Shown piece after piece: positions 38,306 to 50,005 of a DNA stretch of 64,000 bases. The notes beneath the pieces are model-generated. The model saw only the letters and a list, made by a program, of their open reading frames with translations. It was not told where the DNA came from and did not search any database. Made by a program: the position numbers and the translations under genes. Location: NCBI RefSeq assembly GCF_003989825.1, contig NZ_RZHE01000015.1, positions 186,001 through 250,000 on the forward strand, given 5' to 3'. Position 1 is the stretch's first letter. Each line of letters begins with the position of its first letter. Source of the stretch: Vreelandella populi. Its GTDB lineage: Bacteria > Pseudomonadota > Gammaproteobacteria > Pseudomonadales > Halomonadaceae.

Positions 38306-39823
38306 ATGCTGATCGACAGTTTCCTTACCTCGCTCCTGGCAACGCTCGCATCGCCCTGGGGTTTGATGCTTGCCGTGCTGGGCACTCTGCTTGGCATCGT
38401 GCTCGGCGCCCTGCCGGGCGTAAGCTCCACCATGGCGCTGGCTATTCTGCTACCGCTGAGTTTCGGTATGGACCCCGCATTTGCCATTCTTTTTCTACTC
38501 TGTGTGTTCGTTGCCAGCGTCTATGGTGGCTCAATCTCCGCTATCCTGATCAACATTCCAGGCACGCCGGGTGCAATCGTCACTCAATTGGACGGCCATC
38601 CTCTTGCCCGCGCAGGGCGGGCCAAGGAAGCGTTGGTCTATGCGCTGATCGCCTCGAGCGTGGGAGGCGTCATCGGTCTGGCACTTCTGGTTGTCACCGC
38701 TCCAATGCTGGCCTCGATCGCGATGCGCTTTAAAAGCCCCGAGTTCACGGCTATCGCAGTGTTCGGTTTGGTGCTACTTGCCTACGCTTCGCCAGGTTCA
38801 ACGGTACGCGGATTGCTGGTCGGCGCCGTCGGTCTACTCTGTGGAATGGTAGGGTTCGATGCTTTAACCGACGTCTCGCGCTTCACTTTCGATACACGTG
38901 GCCTGCAAGGAGGCATCGAACTAGTACCGCTATGTGTAGGGTTGTTTGGTCTCGCTGAGGTTCTAAGGAATCTGCACGGCTCTCACCGCGCCACGCCTGA
39001 GTTCGACATGCAATCTACCCAATTGCCTCTACCAAATCTTCGCACGATCGCTGGACGCTGGGCGTCGATGCTGCGCGGTTCCTTTATTGGCGCATTTGTC
39101 GGCGCTATACCCGCTGCCGGGTCGGCTATCGCAGTGGCTATCGCCTATGCCCAGGAGATGCGCTTTTCAAGGCATCCCGAGCGCTTCGGCCATGGCGCCG
39201 TCGAGGGTGTGGTGGGGCCCGAGGCCGCTAATAGTTCGAGCATTGGTGGCACGCTGATACCAATGATGACGCTGGGCGTACCTGGAGATGCCATCACAGC
39301 AGTATTAATGGGGTCGCTGTTGATCCATGGGCTGCGGCCTGGGCCCATGCTCTTCGCAGAAAACCCAGGTTTCGTCTCGAGCCTCTACGCCGGATTCTTC
39401 CTCGCGTTGCTGCTTACACTGGTCATCGGCCTTTTGCTGATGCGCTGGTTGCCTTGGGTACTGCGCATCCCTTCGCATACGCTGCTCATTGGCATTGCCC
39501 TGCTCTGCGTGGTGGGCGCCTATGCTATTCGCAGCAGCATGGCAGATGTCTACATCATGCTCTTCTTCGGCGCTGTAGGGTACGTCTTGTATCTCTTATC
39601 GCTACCCGCTGCCCCTTTGGCTTTCGGCTTGATTCTGGGGCCGCTGCTTGAGGAGAACCTGCGCCGCAGTCTGCTGCTGGGTCGCGGCTCCTGGGAGGTA
39701 TTCCTGCACAGCCCCATTGCCATGGGCCTGTTCGGGCTGTCGCTACTGGCCATCATACTGCCGCTTTTGGCGCCACTCTGGGTGCGGCTTGGCAATGACA
39801 TAAAGCGAGTAAGGATGCATTGA
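38306..39823 (+). CDS. TTT transporter large membrane subunit (TctA family), nic-linked
   Basis: A 505-aa membrane protein with about twelve helices. It carries GALPGVSSTMALAILLPLSF near residue 35, INIPGTPGAIVTQLDGHPLA near residue 80, IPAAGSAIAVAIAYAQEM near residue 270 and a late LGVPGDAITAVLMG. Overall similarity to the TctA at 912-2402 is clear but not close, so this is a separate system. The transporter operon is convergent with the MarR gene. Confidence 0.92.
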   Translation: MLIDSFLTSLLATLASPWGLMLAVLGTLLGIVLGALPGVSSTMALAILLPLSFGMDPAFAILFLLCVFVASVYGGSISAILINIPGTPGAIVTQLDGHPLARAGRAKEALVYALIASSVGGVIGLALLVVTAPMLASIAMRFKSPEFTAIAVFGLVLLAYASPGSTVRGLLVGAVGLLCGMVGFDALTDVSRFTFDTRGLQGGIELVPLCVGLFGLAEVLRNLHGSHRATPEFDMQSTQLPLPNLRTIAGRWASMLRGSFIGAFVGAIPAAGSAIAVAIAYAQEMRFSRHPERFGHGAVEGVVGPEAANSSSIGGTLIPMMTLGVPGDAITAVLMGSLLIHGLRPGPMLFAENPGFVSSLYAGFFLALLLTLVIGLLLMRWLPWVLRIPSHTLLIGIALLCVVGAYAIRSSMADVYIMLFFGAVGYVLYLLSLPAAPLAFGLILGPLLEENLRRSLLLGRGSWEVFLHSPIAMGLFGLSLLAIILPLLAPLWVRLGNDIKRVRMH

Positions 39824-39849
39824 CTGTCGCGCCCACAAACGGAAAAGCT

Positions 39850-39869
39850 CCCCGTGCTAGGCCACGGGG
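39850..39869. terminator. Hairpin between tctA and the MarR gene
   Basis: A 7-bp GC-rich stem (39850-39856 and 39863-39869) with a 6-nt loop that includes the MarR stop codon. On the - strand it is followed by AGCTTTTCC, a modest U-run. It may end both convergent transcripts. Confidence 0.5.
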
Positions 39870-40342
39870 TCTGCATTCATTTTTTCCAGCAGGTGCATCA
39901 GCGCGACGCGCTCGGCAGGGTTGAGGTTTTGCATGGTGGCATCGCTGATCTGTCGGGCATTGGGCACCATTGCCTCAACGATAGCGGCCCCGGCTTCGGT
40001 AATTACCACCATCACCTTGCGTTGATCGTTGGGGTCGGTGGTCAGCGTGACCCATTCACGGGCCTTGAGACGCTTGATCACCCCCCTAACAGTGGCAGGA
40101 TCTATAGCCGTGGCGTTAACGATATCGGTTAAGGAACTGGCCCCCCGCTCCATCACTGTGCACAAGGCGACAAACTGAATGGCCGTTAGCTGCTTATCAC
40201 AGACGTGACGTTGAAAAATGGCGATATGACGCTGATAGGCCTTACGCAGCAAATGACCTACCTGCTCTGAAAAATCGTACCCCTGCTCAGACGGCGTAGG
40301 GTGCGCATTTTTTTGGACGTCGTGGGAACGGTCCGATGTCAT
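39857..40342 (-). CDS. nicR: MarR-family regulator, NicR-like
   Basis: A 161-aa MarR protein. The winged helix is visible: LTDIVNATAIDPATVRGVIKR near residue 78 and the wing VTLTTDPNDQRKVMVVITEAG near residue 100. In P. putida the MarR-type NicR represses nic genes and is released by 6-hydroxynicotinate; this gene matches it in size and setting. It is divergent from the second molybdenum-subunit gene, and an element from its upstream region recurs in front of nicC. Confidence 0.85.
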   Translation of the reverse strand: MTSDRSHDVQKNAHPTPSEQGYDFSEQVGHLLRKAYQRHIAIFQRHVCDKQLTAIQFVALCTVMERGASSLTDIVNATAIDPATVRGVIKRLKAREWVTLTTDPNDQRKVMVVITEAGAAIVEAMVPNARQISDATMQNLNPAERVALMHLLEKMNADPVA

Positions 40343-40451
40343 TCAAACTCCTTGCTGATGCGCAATGATGTCTTTCAAGTATGGCAGTGGAAAAAGGTTA
40401 AGGAGACTTTACGTATAACGCGAGAATTACCGCTTTATTCACCGCCAATTT

Positions 40452-40469
40452 ATGGCGTACACATTATAA
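40452..40469. promoter_or_regulatory. Candidate NicR-like operator before the MarR and molybdenum-subunit genes
   Basis: ATGGCGTACACATTATAA shares its first half with ATGGCGTATACGTT at 33025 and its second half with CACACTATAA at 32845-32855. It lies midway in the 201-bp divergent gap, where a repressor would control both its own gene and the enzyme genes. Confidence 0.4.
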
Positions 40470-40543
40470 ATTTATATTAAACTCAAGCAACCTCTCACGA
40501 TACATGAAAGACCTGAGCATCTAAAAACAACCATGGAGGCCAC

Positions 40544-42823
40544 ATGACCGGTAAGAAAGCCTATGATCGGCAAGCCCTTCTACATGATCCAGACCTTCTT
40601 ATCGTGTATCGGGACCCGATTACGCCTCCCAAACCTGCGCCAGGACAACCGGGCACACACTCTAATTTCGTACCTACTGAGCCCGAAATATTCATTGCTA
40701 TCCTGAGCACGGGCCAAGTGCTGGCGTTCAACGGCCATGTGGATCTTGGCACAGGCATACGCACCGCGCTTGCCCAGATCGTAGCTGAAGAGCTTGAGGT
40801 AGCGCTTGAGTCCATCACCATGGTGCTGGGAGATCCGTTCGAGGTACCCAACCAGGGGCCAACGATTGCTAGCGCCACTATTCAGATTACTGCCGAGCCG
40901 CTTCGTCGTGCTGCCGCTCAGGCGCGTGAATATTTACTGTCCAGAGCCGCCCTGCATTTTGGTTTACCTCAACATAAGCTCCGTTGTCGCGTAGGTCATA
41001 TTGCACCGTTAGACGACACGTTACCCGCCATCGGCTATGGCGAACTGCTCGCCGGTGCCCGACATGCCTTGAAGCTTGCCGATGATGTTCCCCTCAAACC
41101 TGCCCACCAATATTGCCTGGTGGGCAAGGCTGCGCCTCGCGTGGATATTCCCGGTAAGGTAACGGGTGCACTGACGTTCGTGCATGACTTTCGCCTGCCG
41201 GATATGCTCTACGGCCATGTGATACGACCTCCTTACAGTGGCTATGATCGGGGCGATTTCGTCGGTCATTCACTGATATCCGTCGATGAAAGTTCAGTCG
41301 CCGGCATGGCAGGGCTGGTCAGTGTCGTGACGATTGGTGATTTTGTCGGCGTTGTGGCTGAACGCGAAGAGCAGGCAGCTGCTATTGCCCGTAAACTCAA
41401 TATCGTTTGGCGCAAGCCCGGCACACTGCCCCCCATGCATAACATTGAACAGGCGCTGGATGAATTGCCGGTTCAAAAGCGCCTGCTGCTTGAAGAAGGC
41501 CAGGTCGACGATGCCCTCAAAAGTGCTCAACATCGTGTTCGACGCGCTTATGTCTGGCCATTTCAACTGCATGGCTCAATTGGGCCTTCATGCTCGGTTG
41601 CTCACTACCGTGACGATCAACTGCACGTCTGGTCGGGCACGCAGAATCCTCATAGCCTGCGTGCCGAGCTGTCGCGTCTGATGCTGCTGGATGAAAGCGC
41701 CATTACCATCACGCGTATGGAGGCTTCCGGCTGTTACGGCCGCAACTGCGCTGATGATGTGGGGGCTGATGCGGCGTTGCTATCAAGGGCCGTTGGCCGC
41801 CCCGTGCGCGTCCAACTCACCCGCGAGCAGGAGCATCTCTGGGAACCCAAGGGGGCCGCCCAGCGGATGGATGTTGACGCCGGCATCAATGCCGACGGTA
41901 ACCTGGCAGGTTACCGGTTCGTTGCTCGCTATCCTTCCAACAATGCACCGACCCTGGCGCTTTTGCTGACAGGCACACAGCAACCCAGCGACGTGCCTTT
42001 CCAGATGGGGGACCGCACGTCCGTTCCGCCCTATGGCTATCCGCATCGGCGCATTGCCTGTGATGATGTGCCCACGCTCGTGCGCGCCTCATGGCTACGC
42101 GGCGTTTCCGCCATGCCGAACGCGTTTGCACACGAAAGTGCCATCGATGAGCTGGCTTTCTTGGCCGGGGAAGACCCTATTGCCTTCCGAATTCGGCACT
42201 TGACCGATACGCGCGCCATAGAACTCGTCAAGGCCCTGGCAACACGCGCTCATTGGCAGCCTCGCCCAGCATATTCTACCCCCCGTATCGAAGCGGGCTG
42301 GCATTACGGGCGCGGGTTTGCCTACGCGCAGTATGTGCATAGTAAATTCCCCGGCTTCGGCGCGGCGCTGGCGGCCTGGGTCGTCGAACTGAAAGTGCAT
42401 CCCGCCAGCGGCCGAATTATTATCGAACGTCTGTATGTGGGCCAGGATGCTGGACTCATGATCAACCCCGACGGCGTACGCCACCAGGTGCATGGCAACG
42501 TCATCCAGACACTTAGCCGAACCCTGAAAGAGCGGGTGACCTTCGAAAAGGGTTTACCCATGAATCGCGAATGGGGCAGCTACCCCATCCTGCGCTTTTC
42601 GGAGCTTCCGGATATTCAGCTTCTAATGTTGGATAGAACGGATCAGCCGTCACTAGGTGTCGGCGAATCCACGTCGCTCCCCGGCGCCCCGGCCATTGCC
42701 AATGCGTTGTTCGATGCAACAGGCGTGCGCTTTACACATCCTCCGTTTACCGCCGAGACCGTTCGTCGAAAGCTTGAGCAAAGCGATATCCCCATAGAAA
42801 GACGCGCCGAGGTGGCGCTGTAA
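40544..42823 (+). CDS. Molybdenum-hydroxylase large subunit, NicB-type Mo domain without cytochromes
   Basis: A 759-aa protein matching the whole molybdenum half of NicB. The N-terminal part has FNGHVDLGTGIRTALAQIVA near residue 66 and NQGPTIASATIQI near residue 104; the hammerhead domain begins at RVDIPGKVTGALTF near residue 203. Then follow the Mo-cofactor segments SGCYGRNCADDVGADAALLS near residue 396 and the catalytic GVGES, with Glu 708. No heme motif or membrane helix is present. It is divergent from nicR and overlaps xdhC by one base (TAATG). It likely provides the active molybdenum site for nicotinate hydroxylation with NicA and the heme subunit; another N-heterocycle is possible. Confidence 0.88.
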   Translation: MTGKKAYDRQALLHDPDLLIVYRDPITPPKPAPGQPGTHSNFVPTEPEIFIAILSTGQVLAFNGHVDLGTGIRTALAQIVAEELEVALESITMVLGDPFEVPNQGPTIASATIQITAEPLRRAAAQAREYLLSRAALHFGLPQHKLRCRVGHIAPLDDTLPAIGYGELLAGARHALKLADDVPLKPAHQYCLVGKAAPRVDIPGKVTGALTFVHDFRLPDMLYGHVIRPPYSGYDRGDFVGHSLISVDESSVAGMAGLVSVVTIGDFVGVVAEREEQAAAIARKLNIVWRKPGTLPPMHNIEQALDELPVQKRLLLEEGQVDDALKSAQHRVRRAYVWPFQLHGSIGPSCSVAHYRDDQLHVWSGTQNPHSLRAELSRLMLLDESAITITRMEASGCYGRNCADDVGADAALLSRAVGRPVRVQLTREQEHLWEPKGAAQRMDVDAGINADGNLAGYRFVARYPSNNAPTLALLLTGTQQPSDVPFQMGDRTSVPPYGYPHRRIACDDVPTLVRASWLRGVSAMPNAFAHESAIDELAFLAGEDPIAFRIRHLTDTRAIELVKALATRAHWQPRPAYSTPRIEAGWHYGRGFAYAQYVHSKFPGFGAALAAWVVELKVHPASGRIIIERLYVGQDAGLMINPDGVRHQVHGNVIQTLSRTLKERVTFEKGLPMNREWGSYPILRFSELPDIQLLMLDRTDQPSLGVGESTSLPGAPAIANALFDATGVRFTHPPFTAETVRRKLEQSDIPIERRAEVAL

Positions 42824-43776
42824 TGCAGCACCTTGATCTTCAGGTTATCGAGCGTGCCCTTCAGTGGGCTAACCAGGGCCGTGTGGTCTGGCTGTGTACG
42901 GTACTGACGACCTTTGGCTCGTCACCCAGGGAACCCGGGGCCGTCATGGCTGCGTGCTCAAAAGAGCAGTTCATCGGTTCACTATCAGGCGGGTGCGTTG
43001 AAGAGAACTTTCTGGAACGCCTGGAAAAGGGCGCCCTTTCATCTTCACCGGTTCAACTGATTCATTACGGTGGAGAAAGTGATGACACCGTTCGCCTGCC
43101 CTGCGGCGGGCGTCTTGATGTGCTGGTGGAACGGCTTGAACCCAGCGCCGACACATTGATCCATCTTGAAGTCGTGCATGCCACGCTGATGGGGCGCCGA
43201 CCATTGATACGTCATGTGTTACTGGACGGCTCGCGCAAGCGCTTCATCGTGCCCGAAGGGCCGGGGCCTGCCGTCACGTGCGATGAGCATGCCGCCTATC
43301 TTCGTATTGGCCCGTCGTTGCGCCTGGTTATCGCAGGCATTTCCACTATCGCCGTTCCCTGCGCCCAGTTCGCTCAGACACTGGGATTTGAAGTCATTGT
43401 CTGCGACCCACGCGAGGAGATGCGGCGCGACTTCAATGTTCCTGGTGTCGAGTTACAGGCGGTACTGCCTTCGCTGTTCATAGCCTCAGGAGCGTGCCAC
43501 GCAGCCACGGCGATTGTCGCCCTTACCCACGACCCGCGTATTGATGACTTGACGATGATCGAGGCGGTACGCACGGACGCTTTTTATATCGGCGTCATGG
43601 GATCGAAGAAAACCTCAGCCCAACGTGCCGAACGCTTACGGCGCTCAGGCGGTTTGACCGACATCGATATCGCGCGGATCGTCATGCCGATCGGTCTAGA
43701 CCTGGGGAGTAAAACACCGGCCGAGATCGCCTTGGCGACCATGGCCGATATCCTGCGTGTCTATCGGGGAAAATGA
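42823..43776 (+). CDS. XdhC/CoxI-family molybdenum-cofactor maturation factor
   Basis: A 317-aa protein with an N-terminal XdhC/CoxI domain (TTFGSSPREPGAVMA near residue 28 and GSLSGGCVEENFLE near residue 50) and a C-terminal Rossmann domain starting at LRLVIAGISTIAVPC near residue 167. XdhC proteins bind molybdenum cofactor and promote its sulfuration and insertion into xanthine-dehydrogenase-type enzymes. Its start overlaps the stop of the Mo subunit gene, so it is probably dedicated to that protein. Such a chaperone would not be needed if the Mo domain were inactive, supporting activity of the 759-aa subunit. Confidence 0.9.
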   Translation: MQHLDLQVIERALQWANQGRVVWLCTVLTTFGSSPREPGAVMAACSKEQFIGSLSGGCVEENFLERLEKGALSSSPVQLIHYGGESDDTVRLPCGGRLDVLVERLEPSADTLIHLEVVHATLMGRRPLIRHVLLDGSRKRFIVPEGPGPAVTCDEHAAYLRIGPSLRLVIAGISTIAVPCAQFAQTLGFEVIVCDPREEMRRDFNVPGVELQAVLPSLFIASGACHAATAIVALTHDPRIDDLTMIEAVRTDAFYIGVMGSKKTSAQRAERLRRSGGLTDIDIARIVMPIGLDLGSKTPAEIALATMADILRVYRGK

Positions 43777-43875
43777 CATCACAAGCGGTAACAACATCGG
43801 TGGTCAGTAACATATCCAGCGCTTTGGATGAAAACGCCCTCAACGTTTACTGAACTATAACAATGACAATTTCAC

Positions 43876-43902
43876 TTAAGTTAATCGCAAAATGGCCGTT
43901 AT
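43876..43902 (+). promoter_or_regulatory. Sigma-28 (FliA)-like promoter of the chemoreceptor gene
   Basis: TTAAGTTA at 43876-43883, an 11-nt spacer and GCCGTTAT at 43895-43902 match the flagellar consensus TAAAGTTT-N11-GCCGATAA at 12 of 16 positions with exact spacing. It lies about 105 bp before the chemoreceptor start. Confidence 0.55.
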
Positions 43903-43968
43903 TAATCTCTGCGCCAGCAATAAAAACGATCTCTGCGCCTTAAATTAAAAAATTGCGTAGATCATGAC

Positions 43969-43984
43969 TGGTCAGTAATGACCA
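43969..43984. promoter_or_regulatory. Inverted repeat TGGTCA-N4-TGACCA before the chemoreceptor gene
   Basis: Perfect 6-bp arms at 43969-43974 and 43979-43984, 24 bp before the start codon. The left half, TGGTCAGTAA, also occurs at 43801-43810. A regulator site is possible; its position downstream of the promoter suggests repression. Confidence 0.35.
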
Positions 43985-44008
43985 ACCTCTCACTTACCGA
44001 GGCCTTCA

Positions 44009-45991
44009 ATGAGCAAGTTCTCTCGTCTGTCGTTAACACAAAAATTGCTGAGCGCAGTCGCTCTCCCTTTACTGATTGTTGCCGTCGTTCTCGGCGTTAT
44101 TGTCAATCAGCAGCTCAATCGAGCCATTCCTGGCCTGATCGACAATGCTGGCACACGGCAGGTTGAGGCACGTGCTGACGAGATAGGCCGCTGGATCAAC
44201 GGCTATCGTAACTGGAATGCGGTGCTGGCGGAGGATGAGCGTCTCGCCGAAGATCTGCCTGTTGCGACCCATCTTGATTGGCTTGCAAAGCGCTATCCGC
44301 CGGGCGGCACCATCGAGTCACTGTTCTTCTCCAATGCCTCGGGTGACACGATAACCCATGCTGGCGTGCCGCTAGATATCTCGGAACGTTCCTACTTCAA
44401 GACAGTTGTTACTGAAGGTAGTCAAGATAGCCTACTTGTCGACCCGGTTACCTCCATGGTCAGCGGACTGCCGACGGCATTAGTGGTCGATACCGTTTTC
44501 GATGAACGCGGCAATCGTGCAGGGCTTCTAGGCATCACTGTTTCCATGGCGGCGGTGTCTGATATTACCTCGGCAATCAATGTCGGTGAGGGGAGTTACG
44601 GATGGCTAATTGACAGCCAGGGTCAGGTGATTGCCCACCCGGTGGAAGAGTATCGCATGTCGCTGAACTATACCAACGCCGACCGTACCCAGGGATATCA
44701 GGGGCTGGATGCGCTAAGTCAGTCTATTCTCAGCGGCACCCCCGGTTCCGGTGAAATCACCATGCCCAGTGGCGAACGTACCCGGCTTATGTGGAGTCCT
44801 GTGGAAGGTACCTCCTGGGTTGTTGGCGTGACCGTACCCATGACCGCTTTTACCGCCGTGACCAACAGCTTGCTGAAGTCTCTTTTACTGGCAGGCGGTT
44901 TGCTGCTGATATTGCTCCTGGTAGCAGTTGCTTATGCGACGCGCCGCTCGCTTGCGCCTATCAAGCATACGGCTAACGCCATGGCCGATATTGCTCAGGG
45001 CAAGGGTGACCTGACTCGTCGGCTGGAGGTCAAATCCCAGGACGAGATCGGGGATCTTGCGCGCGGTTTCAATGCGTTCGTTGAACGTATGCAGGCTACC
45101 CTTCAGGAAGTGCGCCATAACGCTCAGACGGTACTTGCCGGTGCCAGCGACATGGCGGATGGTACCCACGAACTCTCATCGCGCACCGAGCAGGCGGCAG
45201 CTAACCTTCAGGAAACTTCCGCGTCCATGGAGGAGATCCACTCAACGGTGGCGCATACGTCACAAGCGTCTGAACAGGCCAATGGCCTGGCGATTGAAGC
45301 CGCTGGTGCCTCCAAACGCGGCACTGAATCCATGACGCAAATGGAAAGCAAGATGGGCGCCATCAGTGAATCGTCCAACAAGATCAGCGATATTATCGGC
45401 CTGATTGACTCCATCGCCTTTCAAACCAATATTCTGGCACTTAACGCATCGGTCGAAGCCGCCAGAGCCGGTGAGCAAGGGCGTGGGTTTGCGGTGGTTG
45501 CCAACGAAGTTCGTACGCTGGCCAGCCGCTCGGCAACCGCTGCACAGGATATTCGTGCGCTGATTGATGTCTCGGTCAATCATGCCAAGGAAGGTAACCA
45601 TATCGTTAAATCCGCCGCCCAGCAGATGCAGGAAATTCATCGCAGCATCACCCAGGTGTCTGATGTGATTGGTGAAATCACCGCCGGCGCCCGCGAGCAA
45701 ACCGCCGGTATCGAACAGGTCAATACCGCTGTTGCCGAAATGGATACCATGACGCAGCAGAATGCCTCCATGGTGAGCCAGAATGCTTCTCTTGCCGCGA
45801 AAATGCGCGAGAATGCCCAGCAACTGGATCAATTGATGAGCGAGTTTGTGCTGGGCGATTCCCAGCCGCTGCCCCTCTCTGCAAATACTACCTCGCTAGC
45901 TCCCAGCCCACGTTTACCGGCCGCATCCTCTACGCCTTCAGCGCCCAAACCTAGAAAGGCCGTTGTCGAACACGAATGGGAAGAGTTTTAA
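44009..45991 (+). CDS. Methyl-accepting chemotaxis protein with periplasmic Cache-type sensor
   Basis: A 660-aa chemoreceptor. A membrane helix at about residues 12-34 is followed by a periplasmic Cache-like sensor (about 35-285; SERSYFKTVV and GLLGITVSMAAV are visible) and a second helix near 288-312. HAMP covers about 312-365, and the signalling domain has the conserved hairpin IDSIAFQTNILALNASVEAA near residue 466. The C-terminus ends in EWEEF, a CheR/CheB-docking pentapeptide of the xWxxF type. Location next to the nic island suggests attraction to nicotinate or related pyridines (inference). Confidence 0.93.
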   Translation: MSKFSRLSLTQKLLSAVALPLLIVAVVLGVIVNQQLNRAIPGLIDNAGTRQVEARADEIGRWINGYRNWNAVLAEDERLAEDLPVATHLDWLAKRYPPGGTIESLFFSNASGDTITHAGVPLDISERSYFKTVVTEGSQDSLLVDPVTSMVSGLPTALVVDTVFDERGNRAGLLGITVSMAAVSDITSAINVGEGSYGWLIDSQGQVIAHPVEEYRMSLNYTNADRTQGYQGLDALSQSILSGTPGSGEITMPSGERTRLMWSPVEGTSWVVGVTVPMTAFTAVTNSLLKSLLLAGGLLLILLLVAVAYATRRSLAPIKHTANAMADIAQGKGDLTRRLEVKSQDEIGDLARGFNAFVERMQATLQEVRHNAQTVLAGASDMADGTHELSSRTEQAAANLQETSASMEEIHSTVAHTSQASEQANGLAIEAAGASKRGTESMTQMESKMGAISESSNKISDIIGLIDSIAFQTNILALNASVEAARAGEQGRGFAVVANEVRTLASRSATAAQDIRALIDVSVNHAKEGNHIVKSAAQQMQEIHRSITQVSDVIGEITAGAREQTAGIEQVNTAVAEMDTMTQQNASMVSQNASLAAKMRENAQQLDQLMSEFVLGDSQPLPLSANTTSLAPSPRLPAASSTPSAPKPRKAVVEHEWEEF

Positions 45992-46014
45992 GCCGTTCCT
46001 TATGCCCTAAAAAA

Positions 46015-46036
46015 GCCCGCATCTTTCGATGCGGGC
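46015..46036 (-). terminator. Terminator after katG (distal hairpin)
   Basis: A 9-bp stem (46015-46023 and 46028-46036) with a TTTC loop. On the - strand it is followed by six T residues, so it should terminate katG. It may also stop the convergent chemoreceptor transcript. Confidence 0.75.
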
Positions 46037-46067
46037 AAGACTGGGTACATTAATAGTCGTTACTGCT

Positions 46068-46091
46068 CACGCGCCCCTTCTGGGGCGCGTG
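46068..46091 (-). terminator. Second hairpin immediately after katG
   Basis: A 10-bp GC-rich perfect stem (46068-46077 and 46082-46091) with a TTCT loop, starting 4 nt after the katG stop. It has no U-run, so it may protect the mRNA 3' end or assist the distal terminator. Confidence 0.5.
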
Positions 46092-46094
46092 ACG

Positions 46095-48546
<2,452 letters not shown>

Positions 48547-49989
48547 TTAATCCACCAGCGGCAGCAATGCATTCAGACTATCGCGGGCATCGCCGTAAAA
48601 CATCCGGCTGTTCTCTTTAAAGAACAGCGGGTTTTCGATACCCGAGTAACCGGTGCCCTGCCCTCGCTTGCAGATAAATACCTGCTTGGCCTCCCATACC
48701 TTGAGTACCGGCATACCCGCGATAGGGCTATTAGGATCTTCTTCAGCGGCCGGGTTAACGATATCGTTGGAGCCGATCACGATCACCACGTCGGTGCTGG
48801 TGAAATCGTCGTTAATTTCGTCCATCTCTAACACGATATCGTAAGGCACCTTGGCCTCGGCCAGCAGCACGTTCATGTGGCCGGGCAAGCGCCCTGCTAC
48901 GGGGTGAATGCCAAAGCGCACAGTCTTGCCTGCCGCGCGCAGCTTACGCACCAAGTCACTCACTGCGCTCTGGGCCTGGGCCACGGCCATGCCGTAACCC
49001 GGCACGATCACCACGCTGTCGGCATCGTTCAGAGCACTGGCCACGCCGCTGGCATCAATGGCTACCTGTTCGCCTTCAATCTCCGCCGCAGGCCCTTGGC
49101 TTCCACCAAAGCCGCCCAAGATCACGTTGACGAAGTTGCGGTTCATTGCCTTGCACATGATGTAGGAGAGAATCGCCCCGGACGAGCCCACCAGCGCCCC
49201 GGTCACGATCAAGAGATCGTTTCCGAGCGTGAAGCCGATGGCCGCCGCCGCCCAGCCCGAATAGCTGTTAAGCATTGAGACCACGACCGGCATATCGGCG
49301 CCGCCAATTCCCATGATCAGGTGGTAGCCGATAAAGAAGGCAAGCGCGGCGAGCACAATTAGCGTCCAGAAGCCTGCGCCGTTGAGGTACAGCACCGCCA
49401 ACAGCAGTGAAAGCACCGCGGCGCCTGCGTTGAGCAGATGGCCGCCGGGCAATTGACGCGGCTTGCCGTCGACCTTGCCAGCGAGCTTGCCGAAGGCGAC
49501 CACAGAGCCCGTGAACGTCACTGCGCCAATAAAGATGCCCAGCACCACCTCGATCTGCAGGAACGTCAGCTCATCCGGTGCCTTGGTGGCCACCAGGGCG
49601 GCAAACGCCGAAAACTCATGCATGACACCATCAGCGGCGCGCGCTGCCAGCACCCGGCGGCGTTCCAGGTCCGCACTCCAGGCAACAAACACGGCGGCCA
49701 AACCCACAAAACTATGCAGTGCGGCGACCAGCTGGGGCATTTCGGTCATCCCGACCTTGCCCGCCATATAGGTACCGATAGCCGCCCCGATAATCATCAT
49801 CGGGATCAGCCACCAGTAGCCGCCAATGCCCGGCCCGAAGGCGGTAAAAAACACCGCGACCGCCATGCCTACGATGCCGTACCACACGGCGCGCTTGGCT
49901 TTTTCCTGATTGCTCAGCCCGCCCAGCGATAAAATAAACAGTACGCTTGCCGCAATTGCCGCGGCAGATACGAATCCTTGACCCAACAT
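48547..49989 (-). CDS. pntB: NAD(P) transhydrogenase subunit beta PntB
   Basis: A 480-aa protein. Residues 1 to about 270 form eight to nine membrane helices of the proton channel, and the rest is the NADP-binding domain III with [14 protein letters not shown] near residue 325 and [14 protein letters not shown] near residue 365. It couples proton entry to reduction of NADP by NADH. It follows pntA by 16 bp on the same strand. Length is close to E. coli PntB. Confidence 0.97.
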   Translation of the reverse strand: MLGQGFVSAAAIAASVLFILSLGGLSNQEKAKRAVWYGIVGMAVAVFFTAFGPGIGGYWWLIPMMIIGAAIGTYMAGKVGMTEMPQLVAALHSFVGLAAVFVAWSADLERRRVLAARAADGVMHEFSAFAALVATKAPDELTFLQIEVVLGIFIGAVTFTGSVVAFGKLAGKVDGKPRQLPGGHLLNAGAAVLSLLLAVLYLNGAGFWTLIVLAALAFFIGYHLIMGIGGADMPVVVSMLNSYSGWAAAAIGFTLGNDLLIVTGALVGSSGAILSYIMCKAMNRNFVNVILGGFGGSQGPAAEIEGEQVAIDASGVASALNDADSVVIVPGYGMAVAQAQSAVSDLVRKLRAAGKTVRFGIHPVAGRLPGHMNVLLAEAKVPYDIVLEMDEINDDFTSTDVVIVIGSNDIVNPAAEEDPNSPIAGMPVLKVWEAKQVFICKRGQGTGYSGIENPLFFKENSRMFYGDARDSLNALLPLVD

Positions 49990-50005
49990 ATCGTCTCTCC
50001 GCCGC

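Noticed and set aside
40544-42823. Isoquinoline 1-oxidoreductase as the primary name for the 759-aa protein
   Set aside because: Same superfamily, but its sequence features and location beside nicR fit the NicB molybdenum half better.
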